Shown here: one piece after another, positions 18,233 through 29,736 of the stretch | How positions within the stretch are numbered: the stretch's first letter is position 1 | Layout: each line of letters starts with the position of its first letter | Assembly: GCF_035581345.1 (NCBI RefSeq) | Contig: NZ_CP141608.1 | Location: forward strand, 5,796,501-5,860,500 | Reading direction: 5' to 3' | DNA from: Pseudomonas sp. JQ170C | GTDB taxonomy: Bacteria > Pseudomonadota > Gammaproteobacteria > Pseudomonadales > Pseudomonadaceae | DNA: 64,000 bases | Made by a program: the position numbers and the translations under genes | Notes under the pieces: generated by a model | Databases searched by the model: none | What the model was told of the DNA's origin: nothing | What the model saw: only the letters and a program-made list of their open reading frames with translations

Positions 18233-19368
18233 GCCGGCGCCGGCTCAAAGGCATTCGGACGCCGCGCCAGCAGCACCAGCCCGGCCGCGCCAGCAGCCAT
18301 CAGCAACGGCAAGGCATGCCCGCTGACCCACTGGCTGCCCGCGCCTGCCGCCAGCGGCCCGATCAGGCAACCAATCCCCCACAGTTGCGCCACATGGGCG
18401 TTGGCACGCACCAGCGCATCGTCGCGGTAGCGCTCGCCGATCAGCACCAGCGACAAGGTGAACAAGCCACCGGCGCTGGCACCGAACAGCACCCACAGCG
18501 GCCAGATCATCCAGGTGTGCATGAACAGCGGAATGGCCAGGCTCGAGAGCAGCAGGGTCAGCGCGCAGCCGCTGAACAGGGTGCGACGCGACATACGATC
18601 GGCCAGGGCGCCGATGGGCAGTTGCAGCAACGCGTCACCCACCACCACCGTACTGACCATGAACAAGGCCAGCTCCGTGCTGAAGCCTTGTTGCAGGCAG
18701 TAGACCGGCAACAGCGTGAGAATCATCGCCTCGAACGCGGCGAACAGGGCAATGGCCCAGGCAATGACCGGCAAGCGCCGGCAAAAGCCGATCAGGTCGC
18801 TGAAGGTGACGCTGCAGGCCTCCGAAACCGGCGCCCCGCTACGCCCCAGCAGCACCAGCGGCGCCACCAGCAACAGGCCGGCCCCGACCCAGAAACCGAG
18901 GTCATCCTCCGACCCCACCACCCCAAGCAGCAGCGGGCCGGCCAACTGGCTCAAGGCGTAGGTGCTGCCGTACAGCGCCACCAGCCGACCGCGCCATTGC
19001 TCGACCACCAATTGGTTGATCCAGCTTTCACCCAGAATGAACACAATCGTCAGGATCACGCCGATCAGCAGGCGCAGCACCAGCCACACCGGGTAGCTGG
19101 GCAACAGTGCCAACAAACCGATGGACAATGCCCCGGCCCACAGGCACAGGCGCATCAGCCCGGGAGTACCGAACCGGGCAGCAAGACGGCTGGACACTTT
19201 GGCGCCGACCAGCACACCAATGGCCGGCATCGCCGCCATCACGCCAATGGCAAAACTGCCGTAGCCCCAGCCTTCCAGACGCAGGGACACCAGCGGCATG
19301 GTGACCCCCAGGGCAAGGCCGACACTGAGCACCGCCGAGAGCACAGCGAAATAGGTACCCCAACGCAT
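18229..19368 (-). CDS. MFS transporter (YcaD-like)
   Basis: A 379-residue, twelve-helix major facilitator protein of the short YcaD type. The first helix begins at YFAVLSAVLSVGLALGV, and the characteristic loop after helix 2 reads GAKVSSRLAARFG. The substrate is unknown. It is convergent with the PLD gene (4-base overlap) and lies 88 bases downstream of kauB on the same strand, with a hairpin terminator between, so it is probably transcribed on its own. Confidence 0.85.
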   Translation of the reverse strand: MRWGTYFAVLSAVLSVGLALGVTMPLVSLRLEGWGYGSFAIGVMAAMPAIGVLVGAKVSSRLAARFGTPGLMRLCLWAGALSIGLLALLPSYPVWLVLRLLIGVILTIVFILGESWINQLVVEQWRGRLVALYGSTYALSQLAGPLLLGVVGSEDDLGFWVGAGLLLVAPLVLLGRSGAPVSEACSVTFSDLIGFCRRLPVIAWAIALFAAFEAMILTLLPVYCLQQGFSTELALFMVSTVVVGDALLQLPIGALADRMSRRTLFSGCALTLLLSSLAIPLFMHTWMIWPLWVLFGASAGGLFTLSLVLIGERYRDDALVRANAHVAQLWGIGCLIGPLAAGAGSQWVSGHALPLLMAAGAAGLVLLARRPNAFEPAPA

Positions 19369-19405
19369 TGCAGCCTCCCAGGCTGTTGTGACTGAGCAGA
19401 AACAA

Positions 19406-19441
19406 CACAGCCGGACCTGCGTCGAGCAAGGTCCGGCTGTG
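19406..19441 (-). terminator. Hairpin terminator after kauB
   Basis: Arms cacagccggacct (19406-19418) and aggtccggctgtg (19429-19441), 10-base loop. On the minus strand the hairpin is followed by a T-containing tract (ttgtttctgc), 22 bases past the kauB stop. Confidence 0.75.
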
Positions 19442-19462
19442 AACGGGATCGAACGGCTGTGG

Positions 19463-20956
19463 TTACAGCTTGATCCAGGTCGCCTTCAGCTCGGTGTACT
19501 TGTCCAGCGCGTGCAGCGACTTGTCACGGCCGTTGCCCGACTGCTTGAAGCCGCCGAACGGTGCGGTCATGTCGCCGCCGTCGTACTGGTTGACCCAGAC
19601 GCTGCCGGCACGCAGGGCCTTGGCGGTCAGGTGAGCCTTGGAGATATCGGCGGTCCACACACCGGCGGCCAGGCCGTACGGGGTGTCGTTGGCGATATTG
19701 ATCGCTTCTTCGACGGTGTCGAAGGTGATCACCGACAGTACTGGCCCGAAGATCTCTTCCTGGGCGATCTTCATGGCGTTGGTCACGCCGTCGAAGATGG
19801 TCGGCTCAACGTAGGTACCGCCGGTCTCTTCGAGGATGCGCTTGCCGCCGACCAGCAGCTTGGCGCCGTCACTGTGGCCAGCGTCGATGTACGACAGCAC
19901 GGTGTTCATCTGCTGGGTATCGACCAGCGCACCCACGGTGGTAGCCGGGTCCAGCGGGTTGCCAGGCTTCCAGGCCTTGAGGGCTTCGAGTACCAGGGGC
20001 AGGAACTTGTCTTTGATCGAACGCTCCACCAGCAGGCGCGAACCTGCGGTGCACACTTCGCCCTGGTTGAAGGCGATGGCGCTGGCGGCAGCTTCAGCAG
20101 CAGCGTTCAGGTCCGGTGCGTCGGCGAAGACGATGTTCGGGCTCTTGCCGCCGGCTTCCAGCCAGACGCGCTTCATGTTCGACTCACCGGCATAAATCAT
20201 CAGCTGCTTGGCGATCTTGGTCGAACCGGTGAACACCAGGGTGTCCACGTCCATGTGCAGGGCCAGGGCCTTGCCGACGGTGTGACCGTAGCCTGGCAAT
20301 ACGTTGAGTACGCCTGCAGGAATACCGGCTTCGATGGCGAGCTGGGCAATACGGATGGCCGTCAGCGGCGACTTTTCCGAAGGCTTGAGCACCACCGAGT
20401 TACCGGTGGCCAGGGCCGGGCCGAGTTTCCAGCAGGCCATCAGCAGCGGGAAGTTCCACGGCACGATAGCGGCAACAACGCCCACCGGCTCACGGGTAAC
20501 CAGACCCAGTTGGTCATGTGGGGTCGCCGCGACTTCGTCGTAGATCTTGTCGATGGCTTCGCCGTTCCAGCTTAGCGCCTGGGCCGCGCCTGGAACGTCG
20601 ATGTTCAGCGAATCATTGATCGGCTTGCCCATGTCCAGGGTTTCCAGCAGGGCCAGCTCCTCGACGTTTGCGTTGAGCAGGGCGGCAAAGCGGATCATGG
20701 TGGCTTTGCGCTTGGCCGGGGCCAGGCGCGACCAGACGCCGGAGGCGAAGGTGGCGCGGGCGTTCTCGACGGCACGCTGGGCGTCGGCGTCGTCACAGCT
20801 GGCAACCTGGGACAGCAGGCGGCCATCGACCGGGCTGAGGCACTCGAAGGTCGCGCCGGAAACGGCGGCGGTGTATTCACCGTTTATGAAGGCACGGCCT
20901 TCGATCTTCAGTTGCTGGGCACGCTGTTCCCAGTCCGCACGAGTCAGGGTGGTCAT
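19463..20956 (-). CDS. kauB: Gamma-glutamyl-aminoaldehyde/4-guanidinobutyraldehyde dehydrogenase KauB (PauC)
   Basis: A 497-residue NAD(P)-dependent aldehyde dehydrogenase. The start at 20956 follows gaggagg; the frame runs 13 codons further without need. The catalytic cysteine is in FNQGEVCTAGSRLL, the general-base glutamate in WLEAGGKSPN, and the cofactor loop is FTGSTKIAKQ. The length and sequence match the KauB/PauC enzymes that oxidise gamma-glutamyl-aminobutyraldehyde and related aldehydes from putrescine, cadaverine and agmatine breakdown. The second copy at 35918-37411 is nearly the same over its whole length. The promoter region upstream holds two boxes like the E. coli PuuR site, which suggests PauR control. 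A divergent cupin gene shares this region. Confidence 0.9.
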   Translation of the reverse strand: MTTLTRADWEQRAQQLKIEGRAFINGEYTAAVSGATFECLSPVDGRLLSQVASCDDADAQRAVENARATFASGVWSRLAPAKRKATMIRFAALLNANVEELALLETLDMGKPINDSLNIDVPGAAQALSWNGEAIDKIYDEVAATPHDQLGLVTREPVGVVAAIVPWNFPLLMACWKLGPALATGNSVVLKPSEKSPLTAIRIAQLAIEAGIPAGVLNVLPGYGHTVGKALALHMDVDTLVFTGSTKIAKQLMIYAGESNMKRVWLEAGGKSPNIVFADAPDLNAAAEAAASAIAFNQGEVCTAGSRLLVERSIKDKFLPLVLEALKAWKPGNPLDPATTVGALVDTQQMNTVLSYIDAGHSDGAKLLVGGKRILEETGGTYVEPTIFDGVTNAMKIAQEEIFGPVLSVITFDTVEEAINIANDTPYGLAAGVWTADISKAHLTAKALRAGSVWVNQYDGGDMTAPFGGFKQSGNGRDKSLHALDKYTELKATWIKL

Positions 20957-21078
20957 ACGAAACTCCTCCTCTTGTATTAAGGTGCAGTGCCGCACGAGGG
21001 ATCAGGGCACTGTCAAAAATTCTGGCTTGGCGAGCTACGCGCACAGGCACCTGCCACCCTAAACCACTGGCGACCCAA

Positions 21079-21134
21079 TTATCAATATATTTGACATAAT
21101 CAGCCCAAACGCCTACTGATGTTCATTTTATTAA
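21079..21134. promoter_or_regulatory. Two PuuR-like boxes in the kauB/cupin spacer
   Basis: tgttcattttattaa (21120-21134) matches 12 of 15 bases of the E. coli PuuR site TGTTCATTATATTTT as I recall it. ttatcaatatatttg (21079-21093) matches 11 of 15 in the same orientation. PauR, the pseudomonad relative of PuuR, is encoded 12 kb away. Binding is inferred; I do not remember the exact pseudomonad consensus. Confidence 0.4.
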
Positions 21135-21153
21135 ACAAACAAGAGAGCTAGCC

Positions 21154-21513
21154 ATGCGCATTGACCAGATCATCGACTTCGCCCAGGCCCTCACCACGGC
21201 CGAGCGCTATCGTCCGGCCGCTGAAAAAGTGCTCAAGGGCGACCCTGAGCAGGCCGTCTACAACCACTATTCCAGCCCGTGCGAGCAGTTTGCGGCGGGC
21301 GTCTGGGAAGGTGAAGTGGGCCAGTGGACCGTCAATTACACCGAACACGAATACTGCGAGATCGTGCAGGGCGTTTCGGTACTGCGCGATGAGAATGGCG
21401 GGGCGAAGACCTTGCGTGCCGGCGATCGGTTCGTGATTCCGGCAGGCTTCAAAGGCACCTGGGAAGTGCTGGAGCCGTGCCGCAAGATCTATGTGATGTT
21501 CGAGCAGAAATAA
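21154..21513 (+). CDS. Cupin domain protein (DUF861-like)
   Basis: 119 residues forming a single small cupin barrel. Visible motifs are EHEYCEIVQGVSVLR (first cupin motif) and AGDRFVIPAGFKGTWEV (second), ending KIYVMFEQK. It resembles the (S)-ureidoglycine aminohydrolase/DUF861 family, but the function is unknown. The ATG at 21154 has agagag upstream. It is divergent from kauB and shares the region with the two PuuR-like boxes, so it may be co-regulated with polyamine use. A REP doublet follows directly. Confidence 0.8.
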   Translation: MRIDQIIDFAQALTTAERYRPAAEKVLKGDPEQAVYNHYSSPCEQFAAGVWEGEVGQWTVNYTEHEYCEIVQGVSVLRDENGGAKTLRAGDRFVIPAGFKGTWEVLEPCRKIYVMFEQK

Positions 21514-21518
21514 GGCGT

Positions 21519-21586
21519 AGGAGCGGGCTTGCCCCGCGATAGCAGTCCACCTGAGACACCGCTATCGCGGGGCAAGCCCGCTCCCA
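21519..21586. repeat. REP doublet
   Basis: Inverted pair: aggagcgggcttgccccgcgatagc (21519-21543) and gctatcgcggggcaagcccgctccc (21561-21585), one mismatch, 17-base loop. It lies between the cupin stop and the rpmG terminator. Confidence 0.85.
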
Positions 21587-21610
21587 CAGCAAGCCCGCAC
21601 CACCGAACCA

Positions 21611-21649
21611 AAAAAAAGGGCCCGTATCCAGAGATACGGGCCCTTTTTT
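21611..21649. terminator. Bidirectional terminator after rpmG and the cupin gene
   Basis: Arms gggcccgtatc (21618-21628) and gatacgggccc (21633-21643) with an A-run on the left (21608-21617) and a T-run on the right (21644-21649). It can end transcription from both sides: rpmBG on the minus strand and the cupin gene on the plus strand. Confidence 0.92.
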
Positions 21650-21664
21650 CGTCAGCCGGATCAA

Positions 21665-21820
21665 TTACTTGATCTTGGCTTCCTTGTAGATCACGTGCTT
21701 GCGAACAACCGGATCGAATTTTTTGATTTCGATTTTGTCCGGAGTGGTGCGCTTGTTCTTGTCGGTGGTGTAGAAGTGGCCGGTATTAGCGGTCGACACC
21801 AGACGGATCAATTCACGCAT
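21665..21820 (-). CDS. rpmG: 50S ribosomal protein L33
   Basis: 51 residues, read directly: it begins [19 protein letters not shown] and ends YKEAKIK. This is the cysteine-free form of L33, lacking the two CxxC pairs of the zinc-binding version, which is usual in gammaproteobacteria. L33 sits near the E site of the large ribosomal subunit. It lies 11 bases after rpmB in a two-gene operon and is followed by a strong bidirectional terminator. Confidence 0.97.
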   Translation of the reverse strand: MRELIRLVSTANTGHFYTTDKNKRTTPDKIEIKKFDPVVRKHVIYKEAKIK

Positions 21821-21831
21821 GATTCTCTCCC

Positions 21832-22068
21832 TTAGACCTTGGCGCCGTTACGGCGAATGTCGACCAGAACGGCATCAATGCCGCGCTTGTCGATGATGCG
21901 CATGCCTTTGGCAGATACGCGCAGACGCACGAAACGCTTCTCGGACTCGACCCAGAAGCGATGATGCTGCAGGTTCGGCAGGAAACGACGACGGGTTTTG
22001 TTGTTTGCGTGGGAAATGTTATTCCCGGTTACCGGACCCTTACCGGTAACTTGACAGACTCTCGACAT
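21832..22068 (-). CDS. rpmB: 50S ribosomal protein L28
   Basis: 78 residues: begins [20 protein letters not shown] and continues with [14 protein letters not shown], the standard L28 signature. The single Cys near the N terminus is the rest of a lost zinc site. It is the first gene of the rpmB-rpmG operon. The leader upstream contains a small hairpin (22094-22112). Confidence 0.97.
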   Translation of the reverse strand: MSRVCQVTGKGPVTGNNISHANNKTRRRFLPNLQHHRFWVESEKRFVRLRVSAKGMRIIDKRGIDAVLVDIRRNGAKV

Positions 22069-22431
22069 GCCTCAGCCCTCTAAAACCACATGCCCAACCC
22101 GGCATGGGTTGGCCGCTTAATCTCTCAGTCATTGGCGCCAGGCGCCGTGTTTCTTCAGGGTCTTATCGACTCAATCAGCAGATGCGACAAGCCGTGCCCC
22201 TAGAAAAGAGCGCTGCTTTATACCAGAAAGACCAAAGCACAACAACAGAAGATGTGCTTTGACTTGATGATGGAGACGCCGGAGCAGCATAACGACTGGC
22301 CCGGCAAGGTGTCGACCACTCGTCGCACGATTGGCAAAAAAGGATATGGTCATTTGGAAGCCGGCGCACTAGGGTAGAACGTTTCCAGACTGCACTGCCA
22401 GATGGGCCAACGATCAGCCAAGGAATCCCCC
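22069..22431. other. 363-base spacer upstream of rpmB and the peptide-binding protein gene
   Basis: It must hold the rpmB promoter (minus strand) and the promoter of the solute-binding protein (plus strand). A hairpin ccaaccc/gggttgg (22094-22112) lies in the rpmB leader, and ggcgcc repeats lie at 22135-22147. A second hairpin, aaagcac/gtgcttt (22234-22260), has a loop containing AACAACAG. There is no coding frame with a ribosome site. Confidence 0.5.
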
Positions 22432-24021
22432 ATGCGCGCTGCCGCTCTACCCCTGTTGTTCGCCACCCTGCTCGGCCCGGCTTTCGCCCAGGCGGCTGCG
22501 TTGAGTGTGTGCACCGAGGCCAGCCCTGAAGGCTTTGATGTGGTTCAGTACAACTCGCTGACCACCACCAACGCCTCCGCTGACGTATTGATGAACCGCC
22601 TGGTCGAATTCGATGCCACCCAGGGCAAAGTCGTACCCAGCCTGGCCGAGAGCTGGACGGTTTCGCCAGACGGCCTGGTCTACGAATTCAAGTTGCGCCC
22701 GGAGGTCAAGTTTCACAGCACCGGTTATTTCAAGCCTGGTCGCAACCTGAACGCCGACGACGTGCTGTTCAGCTTCCAGCGCATGATTTACCCGGCCCAC
22801 TCCTGGCACAAGATCGCCCAGAGCGGCTATCCCCATGCCCAGTCGTTGCAGTTGCCAGACCTGATCAAGCATATCGAGGCAGCAGCGCCGCTGACGGTGC
22901 GCTTTACCCTCAATCATGCCGACGCGACCTTCCTGCCGACCCTGAGCATGGGTTTCGCCTCGATCTACTCGGCCGAATATGCGGACCAGCTGCTCAAGGC
23001 CGGCACCCCGGAAAAACTCAACAGCCAACCGATCGGCACCGGTCCGTTCGTGTTCAACCGCTTCCAGAAGGACGCGGTGATTCGCTACCGCGCCAACCCG
23101 GATTACTTTGACGGCAAGCCGGCGGTCGACCCCCTGATTTATGCCATCACCCCGGATGCCAACGTGCGCCTGCAGAAGCTCAAGCGCAACGAGTGCCAGA
23201 TCGCCCTGTCACCCAAGCCGCTGGATATCGCTGCTGCCAATGATGATGCGGCTTTGAAGGTCGAAAAGACCGAAGCCTTCATGACCGCGTTCCTGGCCAT
23301 CAACAGTCAGCATGCGCCGCTGGACAAAGTCGAAGTCAGGCAAGCCATCAACCTGGCATTCGACAAGGCCAGCTACCTCAAGGCCGTTTTCGAAGACACT
23401 GCTGTTGCCGCCAATGGCCCCTACCCGCCCAATACCTGGAGCTATGCCAAGGACCTGCCCGGCTACCCCACCGACCTCGACAAGGCCCGCGCCCTGCTGG
23501 TCAAGGCCGGCTTGAAGGACGGCTTCAACACCACCATCTGGACCCGCCCGCAAGGCAGCCTGCTCAACCCCAACCCAAGCCTGGGCGCGCAACTGCTGCA
23601 GGCGGACCTGGCCAAGATCGGCATCAAGGCCGAGATTCGCGTCATCGAATGGGGCGAGCTGATTCGCCGGGCCAAGGCGGGCGAGCATGACCTGCTGTTC
23701 ATGGGCTGGGCTGGCGACAATGGCGACCCGGACAACTTCCTCAGCCCGCAATTCGCGTGCGCTGCGGTCAAGTCCGGTACCAACTTCGCCCGCTATTGCG
23801 ACCCGCGACTGGACCAGCTGATCAGTGCCGGCAAGACCACCACCGACCAAAGCGTGCGCAGCCGCCTGTACCAGCAGGCCCAGGCGTTGATCCAGCAGCA
23901 GGCACTGTGGTTGCCGCTGGCGCATCCGACGGCTGCGGCATTGATGCGCCAGGGCGTGGAGGGTTATCAGGTCAGCCCGTTTGGCCGTCAGGACTTTGCC
24001 AAGGTCAGTACGACGCGCTGA
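22432..24021 (+). CDS. ABC transporter oligopeptide/dipeptide-binding protein
   Basis: A 529-residue periplasmic binding protein of the DppA/SapA/OppA family (SBP family 5). The start at 22432 follows aagga and opens a signal peptide of about 22 residues ([20 protein letters not shown], then A). Family landmarks are [20 protein letters not shown] and [17 protein letters not shown]. No permease or ATPase genes are adjacent, so it must serve a transporter encoded elsewhere, as the P. aeruginosa orphan DppA-type proteins do. The last 17 bases overlap the converging radC gene. Confidence 0.9.
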   Translation: MRAAALPLLFATLLGPAFAQAAALSVCTEASPEGFDVVQYNSLTTTNASADVLMNRLVEFDATQGKVVPSLAESWTVSPDGLVYEFKLRPEVKFHSTGYFKPGRNLNADDVLFSFQRMIYPAHSWHKIAQSGYPHAQSLQLPDLIKHIEAAAPLTVRFTLNHADATFLPTLSMGFASIYSAEYADQLLKAGTPEKLNSQPIGTGPFVFNRFQKDAVIRYRANPDYFDGKPAVDPLIYAITPDANVRLQKLKRNECQIALSPKPLDIAAANDDAALKVEKTEAFMTAFLAINSQHAPLDKVEVRQAINLAFDKASYLKAVFEDTAVAANGPYPPNTWSYAKDLPGYPTDLDKARALLVKAGLKDGFNTTIWTRPQGSLLNPNPSLGAQLLQADLAKIGIKAEIRVIEWGELIRRAKAGEHDLLFMGWAGDNGDPDNFLSPQFACAAVKSGTNFARYCDPRLDQLISAGKTTTDQSVRSRLYQQAQALIQQQALWLPLAHPTAAALMRQGVEGYQVSPFGRQDFAKVSTTR

Positions 24022-24691
24022 ACCAGCCCTGCTCGACCATGGATAGCGGCTCACCGTCGCCAACAATGAAATGGTCGAGCAGCCGCACCTCGATCAAAGC
24101 CAGCGCCTCCTTGAGGCGTAGCGTGAGGATCACGTCGGCCTGGCTCGGCTCCGAAACGCCGGACGGGTGGTTATGGCAGAGAATCAGCGCCGCCGCGTTG
24201 TGCGCCAGGGCGCGCTTGACCACTTGCCTGGGATAAACGCTGGCACTGTCGATAGAACCGCGAAACAGCGCTTCAAAGCCCAGCAGCCGGTGCTTGGTGT
24301 CAAGAAACAGGCAGGCGAACACTTCATGCGGCTCATGGCGCAACTGGGCCTTGAAGTAATCCTTTACCGCCCTGGGGCTTTCCAGCGCCGAACCACGCCG
24401 CAGCTGATCGGCCAGGTGGCGCCGGGACATTTCCATCACCGCCTGTAATTGCGCGAACTTGGCAGGGCCCAGGCCAAATTCCTTGTTGAAACGGACGTCA
24501 TCGGCCTCGAGCAATTCACGCAGGCCACCGAATTGCCCGAGCAGATAACGGGCAAGATCGACCGCGCTATAGCCCTTGGCGCCGGTGCGTAGAAAGATCG
24601 CCAGCAGCTCGGCATCCGAAAGGCTGATCGCTCCTTGCTCCAGCAGTTTTTCCCGCGGCCTCTCCGCTGCGGGCCAGTCCCTGATACTCAT
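24005..24691 (-). CDS. radC: RadC family JAB-domain protein
   Basis: The 228-residue protein has an N-terminal helix-hairpin-helix part ([19 protein letters not shown], then [14 protein letters not shown]) and a C-terminal JAMM/MPN metallo-domain with the zinc signature HNHPSG (about 178-183) followed by the aspartate in PSQAD. The name RadC comes from a disproved radiation phenotype, so its function is uncertain; it may be a protease or nuclease. The start has gggagg upstream. It is divergent from coaBC. Confidence 0.9.
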   Translation of the reverse strand: MSIRDWPAAERPREKLLEQGAISLSDAELLAIFLRTGAKGYSAVDLARYLLGQFGGLRELLEADDVRFNKEFGLGPAKFAQLQAVMEMSRRHLADQLRRGSALESPRAVKDYFKAQLRHEPHEVFACLFLDTKHRLLGFEALFRGSIDSASVYPRQVVKRALAHNAAALILCHNHPSGVSEPSQADVILTLRLKEALALIEVRLLDHFIVGDGEPLSMVEQGWFSASY

Positions 24692-24825
24692 GCCTCACCT
24701 CCCTGTCTATCGGTTACTGCTCCTGTGTTACAGCCCTGTGCTACATTAGCCCCTCTTTTTTCCGCGACGATTCGGCCTGGGGAGGCGTCGTCGCCGCGTG
24801 CAATCACTGAGCAAAAGGCAAGCCT

Positions 24826-26034
24826 ATGCAGCGGCTGTATCGTAAGCGCATCGTTCTCGGCGTCGGCGGCGGCATCGCCGCCTACAAGAGTGCCGAACTG
24901 GTTCGCCGACTCCTGGAACACGGCGCGCAAGTGCGTGTCGTCATGACCCGCGGCGGCGCTGAGTTCATCACGCCGCTGACCCTGCAGGCACTGTCCGGCC
25001 ACCCGGTGCACATGGACCTATTGGACCCTGCTGCCGAAGCGGCGATGGGCCATATCGAACTGGCCAAGTGGGCCGACCTGGTGCTGATCGCGCCGGCCAC
25101 TGCAGATCTGCTGGCCCGCCTGGCACAGGGCGTGGCCGATGACCTGCTGACCACCCTGGTACTGGCCACCGACGCCACCGTGGCTGTCGCCCCGGCCATG
25201 AACCAGGCCATGTGGCGCGACCCTGCCACCCAGGCCAATCTCGACCTGCTGCAAAGTCGAAACATCCAGGTCTTTGGCCCGGCCTCCGGCAGCCAGGCCT
25301 GTGGCGATGTCGGCCTGGGCCGCATGCTCGAGGCCAACGACCTGGCCTGGTGCGCGGCCGAAAGCTTCCAGCGCCAGTCGCTGACCGGCAAGCACATTGT
25401 GATCACCGCCGGCCCGACCCAGGAAAACATCGACCCGGTGCGCTACATCACCAACCATAGCTCCGGAAAAATGGGCTTCGCCCTGGCCGAGGCCGCCGTC
25501 GAGGCGGGTGCCAAGGTGACCTTGATCAGCGGCCCGGTCCATCTGCCAACGCCTGACCGGGCGTCGCGCATCGACGTTGTCAGCGCCCGCGACATGCTGG
25601 CCGCCTGTGAAGCAGCCATGCCCTGCGATATTTTCATCGCCTCAGCCGCGGTCGCAGACTACCGCCCTGAAGTGGTCGCGCCGCAAAAACTCAAGAAAGA
25701 CCCTACGACAGGTGACGGCCTGCTGCTGCAGATGGTCCGTAACCCGGACATTCTCGCCACCATCGCCACCCGCCCTGATCGCCCGTTCAGCGTCGGCTTT
25801 GCCGCCGAGACCGAACACCTGCTCGATTACGCAGCGCGCAAGCTCAAGGACAAGAATCTCGACCTGATTGTCGCCAACGATGTGGCCAACCCCAGCATCG
25901 GCTTCAACAGCGAGGAGAACGCCTGCAGCGTGATCGATCGCCAGCTCCAAGAAACACTCTTCGCACAAACCAGCAAGGGCAAGATCGCCCGCCAGCTGGT
26001 TGCTTTCATTGCCGAACGTCTCAACCAGGTTTAA
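24826..26034 (+). CDS. coaBC: Bifunctional phosphopantothenoylcysteine decarboxylase/synthetase
   Basis: 402 residues, two enzymes of coenzyme A synthesis. The N-terminal CoaC half (1-190) is an FMN-binding decarboxylase: [15 protein letters not shown], the substrate clamp PAMNQAMW and the proton-donor cysteine in [13 protein letters not shown]. The C-terminal CoaB half (195-402) joins 4'-phosphopantothenate and cysteine with [25 protein letters not shown] and the dimer/CTP region [10 protein letters not shown]. The start at 24826 is preceded by aaggca. dut begins 4 bases after the stop, so the two are coupled. It is divergent from radC. Confidence 0.96.
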   Translation: MQRLYRKRIVLGVGGGIAAYKSAELVRRLLEHGAQVRVVMTRGGAEFITPLTLQALSGHPVHMDLLDPAAEAAMGHIELAKWADLVLIAPATADLLARLAQGVADDLLTTLVLATDATVAVAPAMNQAMWRDPATQANLDLLQSRNIQVFGPASGSQACGDVGLGRMLEANDLAWCAAESFQRQSLTGKHIVITAGPTQENIDPVRYITNHSSGKMGFALAEAAVEAGAKVTLISGPVHLPTPDRASRIDVVSARDMLAACEAAMPCDIFIASAAVADYRPEVVAPQKLKKDPTTGDGLLLQMVRNPDILATIATRPDRPFSVGFAAETEHLLDYAARKLKDKNLDLIVANDVANPSIGFNSEENACSVIDRQLQETLFAQTSKGKIARQLVAFIAERLNQV

Positions 26035-26038
26035 CTGC

Positions 26039-26494
26039 ATGCACGCTCTACAAGCCAAGATTCTCGACCCACGCATCGGCAACGAATTCCCGCTGCCGCA
26101 GTACGCCACACCAGGTTCGGCCGGCCTCGACCTGCGCGCCATGCTCAAGGAAGACACCGTCCTCGAGCCGGGCCAGACCCTGCTGATCCCTACCGGCCTG
26201 TCGATCTACATCGGTGATCCAGGCCTTGCGGCCATGATCCTGCCTCGTTCGGGCCTGGGTCACAAACACGGCATCGTGCTGGGCAACTTGGTCGGCCTGA
26301 TCGACTCCGACTACCAGGGTGAACTGATGGTGTCGTGCTGGAACCGTGGTCAGACCCCTTTCACCATCGCCATCGGCGAGCGCATCGCACAATTGGTGCT
26401 GGTGCCCGTGGTACAAGCGCACTTCGACATCGTCGAAACCTTCGACGAGAGCCAGCGTGGCGCTGGCGGCTTCGGTCATTCCGGAAGCCACTGA
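26039..26494 (+). CDS. dut: dUTP diphosphatase
   Basis: Hydrolyses dUTP to dUMP, keeping uracil out of DNA and supplying dTMP synthesis. The 151-residue homotrimeric type shows all five motifs: [10 protein letters not shown] (I), [10 protein letters not shown] (II), [11 protein letters not shown] (III), RIAQLVL (IV) and [10 protein letters not shown] (V). The start at 26039 begins MHALQAKIL; the frame extends 13 codons into coaBC without family similarity. It lies 4 bases after coaBC, and algC follows 112 bases later. Confidence 0.96.
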   Translation: MHALQAKILDPRIGNEFPLPQYATPGSAGLDLRAMLKEDTVLEPGQTLLIPTGLSIYIGDPGLAAMILPRSGLGHKHGIVLGNLVGLIDSDYQGELMVSCWNRGQTPFTIAIGERIAQLVLVPVVQAHFDIVETFDESQRGAGGFGHSGSH

Positions 26495-26606
26495 CCCTTT
26501 AACTCACTGCCTCGCGCCAAGGACGGCGAACTCTCTGGCGAAATCATCGTCAAAGCGTTCAGTTTGAGACTGCCCTGCGCCCCTCGATATTGGAGCTTCC
26601 CCAGAG

Positions 26607-28942
<2,336 letters not shown>

Positions 28943-28980
28943 GTGCTGCAGGCGCGGGCTTGCACCGCGCCAAACATAAG

Positions 28981-29007
28981 AAAGGCGACCTGATGGTCGC
29001 CTTTTTT
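28981..29007. terminator. Rho-independent terminator between argB and pyrE
   Basis: Arms aaaggcgacc (28981-28990) and ggtcgccttt (28995-29004), tetraloop tgat, then a T-run. It serves argB; the A-rich left flank also lets it serve the converging pyrE. Confidence 0.92.
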
Positions 29008-29014
29008 ATTTGCC

Positions 29015-29656
29015 TCAGATCCCGTATTGGGCCCGATAGGCCTCGACGGCCGGCAAGTGCTGCTTGAGCGCCGGATCGTCTGCGAGGAACTGCAGCACCT
29101 GGGTCAGCGAGACGATGCTGACCACCGGAATGCCGAAGTCGCGCTCCACTTCCTGAATCGCCGACAACTCACCGTTGCCCCGCTCCTGGCGGTTCAAGGC
29201 GATCAGAACGCCCGCAGCCTTGGCCTGCTGGCCCTGGATGATCTGCATGACTTCGCGGATGGCGGTGCCGGCAGTGATCACGTCGTCAATGATCAGCACG
29301 TCGCCTGTCAGCGGAGCACCGACCAGGCTGCCGCCTTCGCCATGAGCCTTGGCTTCCTTGCGGTTGAAGCACCATGGCAGGTCGAGGTCGTGGTGCTCAG
29401 CCAGGGCCACCGCAGTGGCTGCCGCCAGGGGAATACCCTTGTAGGCGGGGCCGAACAGCACATCGAACGGAATCTTGCTGTCGACGATCGCCGCCGCATA
29501 GAAACGTCCGAGCTGGGCCAGGGCCGAGCCGCTGTTGAACAGGCCGGCATTGAAGAAGTACGGGCTGGTGCGGCCCGACTTGAGAGTGAACTCACCGAAG
29601 CGCAGAACCCCGCGGTCGATGGCAAAACGAATGAAGTCGCGCTGATACGGCTGCAT
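29015..29656 (-). CDS. pyrE: Orotate phosphoribosyltransferase
   Basis: Makes orotidine-5'-phosphate from orotate and PRPP in pyrimidine synthesis. 213 residues. The PRPP-binding motif [17 protein letters not shown] is clear, as are [15 protein letters not shown] [11 protein letters not shown] and the flexible-loop lysines in [13 protein letters not shown]. The ATG at 29656 starts [12 protein letters not shown], the normal family N terminus. It is divergent from crc with an 80-base spacer. Confidence 0.97.
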   Translation of the reverse strand: MQPYQRDFIRFAIDRGVLRFGEFTLKSGRTSPYFFNAGLFNSGSALAQLGRFYAAAIVDSKIPFDVLFGPAYKGIPLAAATAVALAEHHDLDLPWCFNRKEAKAHGEGGSLVGAPLTGDVLIIDDVITAGTAIREVMQIIQGQQAKAAGVLIALNRQERGNGELSAIQEVERDFGIPVVSIVSLTQVLQFLADDPALKQHLPAVEAYRAQYGI

Positions 29657-29736
29657 GAAGAGTCCCGGATACCACGGATTTAGCTAATTGAGTACAGCTC
29701 GGGTATCATACACGCACGAGATTTTTGGGGCCATTT

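Noticed and set aside
21130..21150. A-rich stretch before the cupin start as an Hfq/Crc site
   Set aside because: aaacaaacaagagag does not fit the exact AAnAAnAA spacing.
22200..22330. Crc-sponge small RNA of CrcZ/CrcY type in the 22.1-22.4 kb spacer
   Set aside because: Only one A-rich motif is present, without the five or more copies and promoter expected of such an RNA.
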